Positions 32,672-45,158 of a stretch of DNA of 64,000 nucleotides are shown here, in pieces. Positions within the stretch are counted from its first letter, which is position 1. Each line of letters starts with the position of its first letter. This DNA is from Vitis vinifera. Its lineage: Eukaryota > Streptophyta > Magnoliopsida > Vitales > Vitaceae. The position numbers and the translations under genes were made by a program. The stretch spans positions 6,401,001 through 6,465,000 of the forward strand of contig NC_081821.1 of the NCBI RefSeq assembly GCF_030704535.1, given 5' to 3'. The notes beneath the pieces are model-generated. The model saw nothing but the letters and a program-made list of their open reading frames with translations. It was not told where the DNA came from and did no database searches.

Positions 32672-34997
32672 AATATTTTATGTTTCCCACTTTCACATAT
32701 GTTCTAACTTGACACAGAAATAATGATACATAAGTGCCCAACAATGTTTTCCGTACAAAAATAAAATTTGACGTAGAGAAATTGATTCATCTTCACATGC
32801 AGAAGAGTAGGAGAGTCACGAGAGAAAATTTCTACAAACCTTATTCAACAATGAACAATAATACCCTTCAAATCAATCAAACTTCACTCTTATAGTATGT
32901 TTATATCAAATTAAATATTTTGTATCATAAATTAATTTCTTCTTTGGCTAAACTTTACCCTCCACTAAACATGTTGACAATTATGAATATTTAAATTCAC
33001 GGTTAAATTTTTTTCATCCCCCATTAACAATATAAGGCTAAAGTATCAAGTTGCACTATATTCATAGTTTTTTTTTTAATTAATTTTAATTTAATTGTTA
33101 AATTTCATACATAAAAAAATTGTTGATATATTGGAAAAAATTAAAATAAAAAAAATAAAAAAAATAGAGACAACGTAAGAATGTTAGATTGTAGTACTAT
33201 GTATTGTTGTCGTGTTATAATAAGTTAATAACAAGGAATATTACCATTTTTATTATAGTAATCCGGTACCATTTTTGGAGTACTATCATTCTCAATGTAC
33301 TATTATTTTTGAGTCATTTTGGATCTTTTGATCTCATAATGCATTTATTGTAGTCACAAATTAAACAAAATTAGTTATTATTTTAATAAATTCATTAGTC
33401 TCCTATCATTCTTCCAATTTTATTCATATATTTACTTTTTTGAATAAAATTAAAAAAATAAATAAAAATTATGAGAAATAATCTTAAACACATTTTGAGC
33501 CTCCTTTAAAAGTGATATTGATTAAAACAAGTTCATTCAAACGCTTTTGTGTAGTAGAAATTTACTAAACATCTAAATTTTTTTAATAAATCGTTTTGAA
33601 ATATTAGAAAGTGTTTTTAACCCGTTTCAAAATCATTTTTAAATGGGTCTCTTGGAATCAAAACTCACCCCTTTTTGTTTTCTTTTTATGGCATATAGAA
33701 AACATTCAATTCAAGCTTGATAGGAATTATTTGACATGGAATATATGGTCATAGTAAATGTGGATTGGTCGGTCCATTGAATGAAATATTGGAGGACAGT
33801 CCCGCCATTTACCAACGTCCAACAACGTGTGACGCGAGGTTCGCATTTCATCCGTGACCCAGATGCTTAGGACTTAGACCAAACACCCCCACGTGAAGCT
33901 GAAAGCCTGTTACCACCTCATTGGCCTCATATTTTAGATTATTCATTATTCTCTTCCATGTCTTTCTTCTTTTCACCCACCAAACTTTCATCGTTTCACA
34001 TGCCCTTTCCCATTCTTCTCACATGCATTATTTTTATTTTTATTTTTAATTTATTTAATTACCATATATATATATATATAGATTGAAATTTATTCAAATA
34101 AAAATTATTTTTTAATACAAAATAAAATTGTTTTTACTAATTTACTTCAATAATAAAAATATTTAAGTACTAAAAATATTAGAAGCGTTTTTTAAAATCG
34201 CTATCAAACAGATTATTATACTCGAAAATTGTATTTAAACATTAAAATTTTTATAAAAATTAGATTTAATATTTGATATCTTTAGATAGTTGTTTTTAGT
34301 ATTGAAAAAACTCTTCAAAAGAAGACCGTATGACACGAGAAAAACTCTCATCATAAGACTTTAAGACATGAAAGCCGTGTTTATGGGCAGGTATTTTGGT
34401 AGAAAAAAACGAAGAAGAAAATTTAATTCAAAATAATAATATAAATCAAATAAAAACACATATATGAGATGATCATTTTCAAAATGTTACTTAACTTTTA
34501 GACTCACAGGGTTCTAGTAGTTGGTGGGCTGGCGACCTAAGAAGCTACCACAGCAGAAGTTAACACTAAAGAACAAGAGGGTCTAAGGATAGAAATCAAT
34601 TATAATACATCTTACAATGCTTATGAAACCCTTGTAATTGAATAAAAGATTAAGATTAAGCATGGAAGAAATATTTATGCAAATCTTCATTATTTTGATC
34701 AAACTCAAAAATCTAAATGAGGGGTATGCTAGCTGTACTTTTATGTAAAAGGAAGACAAAAGCAGGACACAAAGAAAGATAGCTGAAATTAAGGAAAGCA
34801 AGAAAAGACCATTGACTGATGGCCTATTTTGTTTTCTTGGGACTCAAAGGTGTCTTCCCCTTGCTTTCTTTCTTGAAAAGAAGGGTCTAAAGGATTTAAA
34901 TGGTTCAAGGGTAGCCTGTTTTCCTTGCTTATTTAAGGGCTATCTCCTCATTATTTAAGGGGGGGATCATGTCTCTGGGTAATTGTACTTACTTGTT

Positions 34998-35138
34998 GAG
35001 ACACATGCAGCTGGACTTGCACTGAAAAACTAGTGACTAGGAAAGAGGGACTAGATGCTTGAATTTGCTTTTGGGGATGCCTCAAAAAATGAAAAGCCCA
35101 AGTGGGGTAGTTGTGATACTGCTGCTGCATGTGTCATC
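34998..35138 (+). other. Inverted repeat able to form a long hairpin
   Basis: GAGACACATGCAGC at 34998-35011 pairs with GCTGCATGTGTCATC at 35124-35138, giving about 14 pairs with one bulged base, across a loop of about 112 bases. Pairing weakly continues inward. It could be a microRNA-like foldback or chance. I do not recognise a known miRNA in either arm. Confidence 0.25.
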
Positions 35139-36910
35139 TACATAAACATTACTATTATTTACTAATTATAAACAAGGTTACAATCCTCCTCATTTTTTTA
35201 CCTCTTATAATTTGATTGTGACCTTAAATACCAAGTGGGCGATCTTTTTTTATGTAAAATATCTAAGTACTGATATTTTGAGCTTCAAATGGCATGTCTA
35301 CATCTAAATTACCTTAATTATCTTATCTCCTTAGGCCTCTCATAATTCTTTAACACTTTTGACTAACATTTAGGAGAATTTTAGAATATATCTAATTTTG
35401 ATATGAAACATTTAATATTCACGATAGACGAGGTTTAAAACCTGTTTGAAAGTAATATTTTCTTTCGTATCACTTTTATTAGAATTATTTTATAGACTAA
35501 AATGCAACCCATTTCTATTTTCATGGGTGACCATCCTCCCATACTCAATCGTAATCATACGCATGGTAAATTATTTAATTATTTGATTTTTTAATTGAAA
35601 TATAATGAATTAGTTCAATATCTTAGTTGTGACAATGACCCATAAATTAGTAGCAGGAATTTTCCATAATTGGGCAAATTGAGAGGGACAAATACATTAA
35701 GTTATATGATGAATTTTGAATTAGGTGACCACCACATCTGTCCATCTTGAGAGGGTTGGTCTCCACCCCCTTGCTCCAATATCAAACCTAATCCTAACTT
35801 CAAGGCAATATACATCACCTTTTTTGGGAAATAAAAAAAGTTTCCAAATGAGTTTCACAAGCAAAGGCTATATTTTCCATGTCTATTTTCACACAAGTCA
35901 TATTGTGATGATTTTTTATTTTTGATTACATGCAATCAATTTATTGCTTGTGGGCAACATTTTTATATTGAAGATAAATATCTGAAGTTTGCTGACTTGA
36001 CATTATGGATATGGTTGAATTTATTGAATGGGACAAATGATTAGGATGGGAGGAGTTGAATTATTTAAGTAATGATGTTTTTTTTTTTTTTTTAAATTAT
36101 ACTTTTGGAACCGATAGGTATTTCAAAATTATTCTTCAAAGCATTTTTTTGGAATCAAAACTGCTTTATAGATAAAATGTGGAAGTGTCCAGGGTCTATT
36201 TGAGCATGTTTTGAAACTTATTTTAGAATAAAAAATGATTTTTAAAAACAAATTTTAGAAAACATCCCTAAACAGATATATTTTTTCATTTTGTTTTATA
36301 AAAATTATTTTTTATTTCACTCTATTTTTAAAAGTTGTTTTAAAAAAATAAGGATTAAATAGTGTTAGAATTTTTTAAAAACTGAAAACTATTTTTAAAC
36401 TACTCTAGTTTTGTATTTCTAAAATTTTTAAAAAGGGAAAATAAATTTGAAAATTTTTTAATAGTAAATAATAACTTCAAAAAAAATAAAAAAAATAAAT
36501 GATAAAATCTAAAAGTTTAATAATTTGGTAATACAAATGTTGAGTTTTAATGACTTTTTCTTAGAAATTTATGCAAGAGTGTAGTACAAGTAGAAAAAAA
36601 TTATTTTAAAATTAAAGAAATAAATATTATTTCCTAAAATTAAGTTACTCTTGATCCCATATGTATTTGTGTTTGATTATTTTGATTTTATATATTTCAT
36701 TATTTTCTTAATCCCAATAAATTTAATTAAAAATAATTATGATGACACGATCCAAGTGTTTTAAATAATTTTAATCTTTCTAAATCAAATGTATTTTCCA
36801 AAAAAATACAAAATATTTCCAAAAAAAAAAAAACAACTTTTCATCTTGTACTGTTAAATATTTAAAAAGTGAATTGTTATTGCGGAAATGATATGGTAGT
36901 GGGGATGGTG

Positions 36911-37031
36911 GTCATTGTCACGTTCTTACTTCTTATTACTGGAAGTGATAAGCCACGATGGCAATGGTATTTTACCAGGTCATTGTCACGTTCATAAATA
37001 TTACTGGTTGTGATAGGCCACGATGGCAGTG
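36911..37031. repeat. Two-copy imperfect tandem repeat
   Basis: Two units of about 55 bases share GTCATTGTCACGTTC, ATTACTGG and AGTGATAAGCCACGATGGCA-like blocks (36911-36966 and 36979-37031). Each unit has partly complementary ends (cattgtca and tggcaatg). About 1 kb upstream of the proton-pump start. Confidence 0.65.
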
Positions 37032-38022
37032 CTAATTATTATTTTTATTATTTTTTAAAAATGGTTTTAATAAATGATAGTATATTTTAATTAAGATTTA
37101 AGAGAAACAATGTAAGGAAAGATTCTTTAACTTAATAAACATTTCAGCTTAAAAACACCTGAAACGCCTCTCTCCCTCTTAATTATAATTTTCGTTAAGA
37201 CACAATCACAGAAGGACTATTCTGATAATAAGCATAGTTGCAAGGGCACGGTGAAAATTATTTTTACTCTAGGCCCCCCCAGGCAAACCACAACAAACAT
37301 TAAAATAAATGAAACAATAAATGTATCCGTACTCGCTTTCCTGGCCATACTCGCGTGGATTTGACATTAACGTGTCGCTGGAAAATCGTGTGGCGAGTGA
37401 GTAGACACTGGTCGGACGTTGAGAGGGGAGTATAGCCTTTTCTCCTGAGCGGGCATGTAGTGTAACAGGGCCCCGTAGAATCATGGGGTAGGCCTGCGGC
37501 ACATGTGCAGTTTCATGGGTTTGGTGGGCGTTCTCATCTGTAAAATTATTATTATTATTATTATTAAAATGGAAAATAGCAAAAAATAAAAAAAATTAGT
37601 GAAAAGGAAAAAGGGATTTTTCTTTTTAAATCCCAAAGTGAGAAGAATACAATGTTTTTATGCACAGGGTACAAGTAGTTTACAGCAAGTGTAGTTTTTG
37701 AAGAGAGAGTTTTTGAATATTTGAAGAAAATTGACAGATAGAGAAAGGTTGTGGACTGTTACTGCTGCTACCACTACTCCTATGAGCGGTTGCTCTTCTT
37801 TCTGTAGATTTGGTGTTGGTGGGTCTTCCTCATTTTCCTCTCTAGGCCTGAATCCATCTTCAAAATTCAGTCTTTTTCTAGTGGGCGTTGCTCGATTGCT
37901 GGTTATAGTCTGGGTTTGAGTTGTTTTTTGTGGTGGTTCTGTGAGGGGCTGTGATCTGTAATTGGTTGGGTGGAGGGGAAGTTAGAGAGGAGGAAGGGGA
38001 GTTGGGGAAGTTGGATAGAGAG

Positions 38023-41000
38023 ATGGCGGACAAGCCTGAAGTTTTGGAGGCAGTGTTGAAGGAAACTGTGGATTTGGTAATAGATCTGACACATTTTGAG
38101 GCTTTTTGCTGGTTCATGGTTGATTTGGATGTGCATGGTTCGATGATTGTTGTTTTGGATTAAAAGTATGTACCTTGTGAATGCAGGAAAACATACCCAT
38201 TGAGGAGGTTTTTGAGAATCTGAGATGTAGCAGAGAGGGTCTCACTTCTGAGGCTGCTCAGGAGAGACTAGCTATTTTTGGGTACAACAGGCTCGAAGAG
38301 AAAAAGGTTCTGTACCATTTCCGGTGCTCCATCTTGGTTCTTTTGGTTCAAAACTAACAACTTCACTTCTTGGTTCTGTTTCAGGAGAGCAAATTTTTGA
38401 AATTTTTGGGGTTTATGTGGAATCCTCTCTCATGGGTTATGGAAGCTGCTGCTATCATGGCCATTGCCCTTGCCAATGGAGGAGTAAGTATCCTCCTCTT
38501 TCTTTCTTTCTTTCTTTCTTTCTTTCCTTCCTTCCTTCCAATTCTCATAAATTTCTTCTTTGGAAATATGATTGTGTTGCAATTTTTTTTAATTATGCAT
38601 TGTTAATTGTTTACAGGGAAAGCCTCCTGACTGGCAAGACTTTGTGGGTATCATTACTCTGCTTCTTATCAACTCCACCATTAGTTTTATCGAGGAAAAC
38701 AATGCGGGTAACGCTGCTGCTGCTCTCATGGCTCGTCTTGCTCCTAAAGCCAAGGTATTGGATGATCTTTAGCCTTTCTTTGTATTTTTAAAAAGTGATT
38801 CCATGCAATTATGGGCAAGTGGGTGATGGATTCCTTGTGATTTGATATGATGTTTGTTCTTGTTCCTATGTTGGTGTAATTTTTATGATAAAATTGTGGT
38901 GAAGGTTCTTAGAGATGGAAGGTGGAGTGAGGAAGACGCTGCTGTTTTAGTGCCGGGTGACATAATTAGTATTAAACTTGGAGATATTATTCCTGCTGAT
39001 GCTCGTCTTCTTGAAGGGGATCCTCTAAAAATTGACCAAGTGGGTGTGCGGCTTTGCATGTATGTTTACCGTCTCAAATTGTAGTTGCTTTTACTGAGGT
39101 TGCTCTGTTTTGGTTTGTCAGTCTGCACTTACTGGGGAGTCCCTTCCTGTTACAAAAGGCCCTGGAGATGGGATTTATTCTGGTTCTACTTGCAAACAGG
39201 GAGAAATTGAAGCAGTGGTCATTGCCACAGGAGTCCATACCTTCTTTGGGAAGGCGGCTCACCTTGTTGATACCACTAACCAAGTGGGGCACTTCCAAAA
39301 GGCAGGGAGATAGAAATATGATATCCTTGTTATGCACTTGCTGCACTTGTTTCTTTCCCAATTTTAATGCATTTTTTTTTTTGTTGTTTTGGTGTTTCTT
39401 AGGTCTTGACTGCAATTGGGAATTTCTGTATTTGCTCTATTGCTGTGGGGATGATCATTGAAATCATCGTCATGTATCCCATTCAGGACCGGGATTATCG
39501 TCCTGGAATTGACAATCTTCTTGTGCTTCTCATTGGAGGAATTCCTATTGCCATGCCTACAGTTTTGTCAGTGACCATGGCCATTGGTTCTCATCGTTTA
39601 TCTCAGCAGGTTGCCTTTAGCCTTGGGATGTTTTAGCTGACTGCTTTTAATTATTTTCTGGAATTATGATGGAACATATTATTGCAGGGAGCTATCACAA
39701 AGAGAATGACGGCAATCGAAGAGATGGCGGGCATGGACGTGCTTTGCAGTGACAAGACTGGAACTCTAACATTGAACAAACTGACTGTTGACAAGAATCT
39801 AATTGAGGTCATTTAGGGGGGCTCTGTTCTGCTGGTCCTTGGTGCATATCTTTCCATAATAAGTTCTAATAGTGTGCTTGTTTTCATTTTTTTTATCAGG
39901 TTTTTGCTAAAGGAGTAGACCCGGATACTGTAGTTCTGATGGCTGCTCGGGCCTCCCGAATAGAAAACCAAGATGCTATTGATACTGCTATAGTTGGAAT
40001 GCTGGCTGATCCAAAAGAGGTAACTTGTCTCATGAATTGTTTCTTATGTGGTTTGTTCCTGATAGTTTCGCAATTAATTTTATTTTTTTGCCCCATTCCA
40101 AAAGGCACGAGCAGGTATTCAAGAAGTGCACTTCCTTCCTTTCAATCCCACTGATAAGCGAACAGCATTGACTTATATTGACAGTGAAGGCAAAATGCAT
40201 AGGGTCAGCAAAGGTGCACCGGAGCAGGCATGTCATCTTCAGTAACTTGATGTATTTGGTTGTCTTTGGTTTCTGCTGGTTATCCTGATTCTTGACTTCA
40301 ATGTTGTTTTTAGATACTAAATCTTGCACGCAATAAGTCAGAAATAGAGCGTAGAGTTCATGCTGTGATTGATAAGTTTGCAGAGCGAGGTTTACGATCA
40401 CTTGCTGTTGCATACCAGGTAATTGGCTTCTCTTTATTTATCCTGTTGTACAAGGTTTTTAATTGCTTTTATTCTATTGTTTTTACCATTGTTGACTGGA
40501 TATCCCTATTTCTATGCAGGAAGTTCCAGACGGTAGGAAAGAGAGTGCTGGAGGCCCATGGCAATTCATTGGTCTCATGCCCCTCTTTGACCCGCCCAGG
40601 CATGATAGTGCAGAGACTATAAGGAGGGCTTTGAACCTTGGAGTAAATGTTAAAATGATTACAGGTGGGTTATATTCTGCAGTTGGAAGTCGGAAGCCAT
40701 GTTTTGGCTTGTAGTCCAGCAGCTCAATTGCTGCCATGGCACTTCCATAGAAACTTCTAGAAGTAAATTAAAATTCCTTGAGTGAGCACTTTTAGCAATC
40801 AGAGACTTACAGCATCTCTTTTTATTTCATGTGGACCTAGAAAAAGTGGTAGTTGACCAATTATCATGTCCAGTTTCTTACAGAATGAATCATCTATTCT
40901 GGGTGTTTTGTACTAAGTGTTACACCAGCATGTATGCCTTTTACTTGATATCATAATCTGGCATATATGCATAAAATGAAGTTTGAATACTGGAATGGTG

Positions 41001-44000
41001 CTCTTTGCACCAATTCATATATCGGTCTCCTTGCTGTTCTGGTTTGATATGCTTGTATTCCATGTTTTCATCTAAATTTTTTTTGAGTGGATTATTTTAG
41101 ATTCCATTGCAAGACATGAATGCTGGTGCTGTATTCTGAGGTGAATGTGAGGTGTTCAATATGCCACCATCAAAAACTTAAAATTTGTATTGTTATGGGA
41201 TAAATACTGGTGTTATTATCTGGCACAGATGCAGATTTTATACAGCTTTATATTTCTGTTCTGATAAGCATTTTAGAGCACATTTTTCTTGTGGCCGACT
41301 ATTATTGTTGGTTTAAGAATATTTGTGCTTCATCTTGAAATTTTGTTATGTGGAGTTAAATAAATGGACACAGAGGTAATGGTGGAACTTGGTTGTGATG
41401 AGAGACAAAATGGACGCTGTTATTGGAAGAAGTTCTTTACATGTTTATCATGAATGGGTGGGCATCCTTAAATTCTTGGAATTTTGATTTTGAGTGGAGA
41501 GAAATTGCATCGGAACTGTGAAGTAATACTCGTCTACCTAAATTAATTGATGCAGAAGAACTTGAATTTTGTGTTCTCTATGCATAAATTACTCTAGAAC
41601 TGTCCCTATTTCTTTTATAATATCAACTTCTGTTCTCCTTGTCATTTCAGAATATAATGAAAACTATTGTCCGGTAGTCTGGTTTGTATGCCAATTGATG
41701 AACCTTGTGCCTTCCATCAGGGGATCAACTGGCTATAGGAAAGGAAACTGGACGCCGCTTGGGAATGGGGACAAACATGTATCCTTCTTCTGCTTTGCTA
41801 GGGCAGAATAAGGATGAGTCTATTGCTGCTTTACCAATTGATGAGCTGATAGAGAAGGCTGATGGTTTTGCTGGTGTTTTCCCTGGTATTTCCTCTTACT
41901 ATTTCTTTCTTTGAAAATTTCTGCTCTCTGTTTGGGTTTGATGAATGCCTAACAGAGATCTTTACTTCTTACTTGGTGGCACCCAACTGTTGATTCTTCT
42001 GTTGCCCTTGCTTAAATGGATTGATTTGTCATGTATTGGTCAGAGCACAAATATGAGATTGTAAAACGCTTGCAAGCTAGGAAGCATATATGTGGAATGA
42101 CTGGTGATGGGGTTAATGATGCTCCTGCGCTTAAGAAGGCTGACATTGGTATTGCTGTTGCTGATGCAACTGATGCAGCTCGTAGTGCTTCTGATATTGT
42201 CCTTACTGAACCTGGCCTTAGTGTTATCATCAGTGCTGTTTTGACCAGTCGAGCAATCTTTCAAAGGATGAAAAATTACACTGTAAGTCTTGGTTCTCAC
42301 CATGGTGTGGTATTTATATAGGTTCACAAGCATTACTTGCAGCTTCAAATTTCTTTGTTATAAATGTCACTGTTAGCGATTTTATGATATTTTATATTGT
42401 CATGTATCAAACTATGAGCCTCTTATTGTCAGTGCTTGTGCATTTTTAATCATTTTACTCTGTTTTTTTGTTTTCTTTTTGGCAGATATATGCAGTTTCC
42501 ATTACAATTCGTATTGTGGTATGCTAGTAAATCTTCTGTTTGATTTATTTATTATTATTATTTTTTGGAGGTCTGTCTAAATAGATGGTCAGATGGTTTC
42601 TTTTGACCATTATTATTGCTCTGGTAATGATGATTAGACAGGAATCATCAGTAAAGTTTTTTACTGACTCTGTAATAGGTTTCTTATTTTTTCTCTACCT
42701 GTTTTCTGTGGTGACAGCTTGGTTTCATGCTGCTGGCCCTCATCTGGGAGTTTGACTTCCCGCCTTTTATGGTGCTCATCATTGCGATTCTCAATGATGG
42801 TTAGCCTTCTTTCCCAGACAAAATATTGTCTCTGGCTATGCCTTTTGTTATCCTTTGCATACAACCTGTGTTTGTTTAATAGCCTTTTTTATTAATTAAT
42901 ATATAACCTCTGTTGCTTACTTTAAAAAAAGAAGAAGAAAAGTCCATCCATCTTTTTCATCTCCTTGTTCCCTTCCTTTATGTCAAGGGTCTTGTCAAAT
43001 ATCTATGCATTCTGTTATCATTCTGGGATCTTTTCTGCTCATCTTAGGACCTGTTTAGTGGCAGAAACATATATTGGAAATTGTTCCCATTGTCAGCAAT
43101 GAAAATAATGAACATTTAGAAAATAGCCATTTCGGATTTTTTCTTCAATTGCCTTTTTGGGTATGGTTGTTTTCAATTGTCTAAGCTTGCACATATTTTA
43201 GAACATGATAAACAATGTTTTGATGTTTCCTGGAAATAACCCATTGTCAGGAATTTTTTTTCCTTTCTGAAAATGTGCCATCAAATATTTTTTCATGTCT
43301 TTGTCATTTTTTTTCCTATTTTGACAAATATAAAACAGTTCTCATTTTTGTTAAAGCATCCTAACATTTCTTGTTGCTCTACTTCTTGTTTTGCCTCTGA
43401 TTGTTTTTTGTCTGTTTTACTCTGATTTTCTTGGTAACTGAGTAATACTATGGCATGTTAGGTACCATTATGACAATATCAAAGGACAGGGTGAAACCAT
43501 CTCCTCTACCAGACAGCTGGAAGCTGGCTGAGATTTTTACAACTGGCATTGTTCTTGGCAGTTACTTGGCAATGATGACAGTCATTTTCTTTTGGGCTGC
43601 ATACAAAACAGACTTCTTCCCGGTAAGAAGTCCTACAGTTATTAGTGAGGTCCTGTAGTTTGTTTTGGTCATGCAAGATGCATCTTTTTATTTCACAACC
43701 ATCTGATATCAAAGAACATTTGATTTTTGTCTTTTTTGTCTTTCTTTTGTTTTTGGTCTCTATCTGAAACTTGTGAGTCTTTTCTTTTATGTTAGGAAAA
43801 ACATGCAACTTGCTTGGTTTGCACTGAAGGGAACTCAAAATCATATAACTAACAATGTTTATATGAATTTGTTCATTTTTTTTCCTTTGTTGTACCATTG
43901 ATGTGCTTTTTAAGATTCAGTCCCACACATTGACTGGTCTTAGATGATCTTGATGATGATACTTTGTTCACAAGTTTCTGTGCCAATATGAATTTCTCTG

Positions 44001-45158
44001 CTCTTATTAATCTGCATGAATTTTGAGTGCCATATTAGGTTACTGCTCTTGTTGATGAATCATTTGTACTGAACAGCTTATAACCTTGTCATGCATTTCC
44101 TTTTAGTTTTGATTATTTCTCCTGTCAATTTTGTCAGCGGGTATTTCATGTGTCAACCCTTGAGAAAACAGCTCATGATGACTTCCGAAAGCTTGCGTCT
44201 GCAATATACCTGCAAGTGAGCACTGTCAGTCAGGCTCTCATATTTGTGACCCGATCTCGAAGTTGGTCTTATGTTGAGCGTCCTGGCTTGTTGCTTGTGG
44301 GGGCTTTCTTGGTTGCTCAGCTGGTGAGCCCATTGTCTGTTCATTTCATTGTGAATTCCTTGTGATTGGTGGAGAGGAAACCTAATGTTTAGTCTTTTGT
44401 TGTGATCAGGTTGCTACTTTGATTGCAGTCTATGCTAATTGGAGCTTTGCTGCAATTGAAGGAATTGGTTGGGGTTGGGCTGGTGTAATTTGGCTCTATA
44501 ACATCATCTTCTACATCCCCCTTGATTTCATAAAGTTCATTATCCGCTATGCTTTAAGTGGAAGGGCCTGGGATCTTGTTATTGAGCAAAGGGTATGAAT
44601 GATGCTGGTTTGCTTGGATCATTTTTCCCAATTTGTTTCCTCATTGATGACCCTGTTTTGATGGATTTCTTTGTAATGCAGATTGCCTTCACAAGGCAAA
44701 AGGATTTTGGGAAAGAAGCACGTGAACTTAAATGGGCGCATGCACAAAGAACCCTTCATGGTTTGCAACCACCAGACACCAAGATGTTCACTGACCGAAC
44801 AAATTTCACAGAACTCAACCAGATGGCTGAAGAAGCCAAAAGGAGAGCTGAAATTGCAAGGTGGGCACCAATCTTAGCAACCAGTCTTTCCAACTTGACA
44901 TAGAAAAGTAGATTATGTCAGAGTAGAGTTTTCTATCCTGTTAACATGCAATCCTTGTACCTTGCCACCAATCTGGATATGCCAATTTTTTTAGTTGTGT
45001 TGGGTTTTCTCTAAATTGTTAAATCCTCTTATCCAATTTTCCTTTTTGTGGCTTGTTGCAGGTTGAGAGAACTCCATACTCTGAAAGGTCACGTGGAATC
45101 AGTGGTGAGATTGAAGGGCCTTGACATAAACACGATCCCGCAAGCTTACACAGTATGA
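38023..45158 (+). CDS. AHA11: Plasma-membrane H+-ATPase (P3A type), AHA11-like
   Basis: Proton pump that uses ATP to export H+ and power secondary transport. Its 21 exons are 38023-38076, 38187-38306, 38385-38483, 38617-38754, 38905-39039, 39122-39301, 39403-39609, 39688-39807, 39900-40019, 40105-40227, 40314-40418, 40520-40664, 41721-41885, 42044-42282, 42486-42518, 42718-42799, 43462-43622, 44138-44323, 44410-44592, 44682-44860 and 45062-45158: 2871 bases, 956 aa, the length I recall for AHA11. Motifs: TGES (186-189, actuator), DKTGT with phosphorylated Asp333, MITGDQ, and TGDGVNDAP (hinge). The C-terminal regulatory domain ends QAYTV, whose penultimate Thr955 is the 14-3-3/fusicoccin phosphosite. 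Exon 15 is a 33-base micro-exon. Introns 6 and 10 use GC donors. It looks intact and constitutively important. Confidence 0.96.
38499..38539. repeat. (TTTC)n/(TTCC)n microsatellite in H+-ATPase intron 3
   Basis: Tandem TTTC units passing into TTCC units, about 16 bases after the exon 3 donor, in the 133-base third intron. Confidence 0.85.
39302..39402 (+). other. GC-AG intron (intron 6 of the H+-ATPase gene)
   Basis: Exon 6 must end CACTTCCAAAAG to give VGHFQK, aligning with VGHFQQ in the family. The next intron bases are GCAGGG, not GT. The acceptor (tttcttag at 39402) is normal. The nearest upstream GT, at 39285, would remove six conserved residues. Confidence 0.85.
40228..40313 (+). other. 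GC-AG intron (intron 10 of the H+-ATPase gene)
   Basis: Exon 10 ends GGTGCACCGGAGCAG (GAPEQ) and is followed by GCATGT. The next exon starts ATACTAAAT (ILN), which joins in phase as in the family. Using the GT four bases downstream would shift the frame. The acceptor is TTTTTAG. Confidence 0.85.

Larger units (their letters stand above)
32672..38022. other. Intergenic spacer and H+-ATPase promoter region
   Basis: AT-rich, with repeat fragments, including one near 34188 ending AAAATCGCTATCAAAC. A hairpin candidate (34998-35138) and a tandem repeat (36911-37031) are listed separately. From about 37200 GC rises, and 37700-38022 is a probable 5' leader of the proton pump. No gene recognised. Confidence 0.5.
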
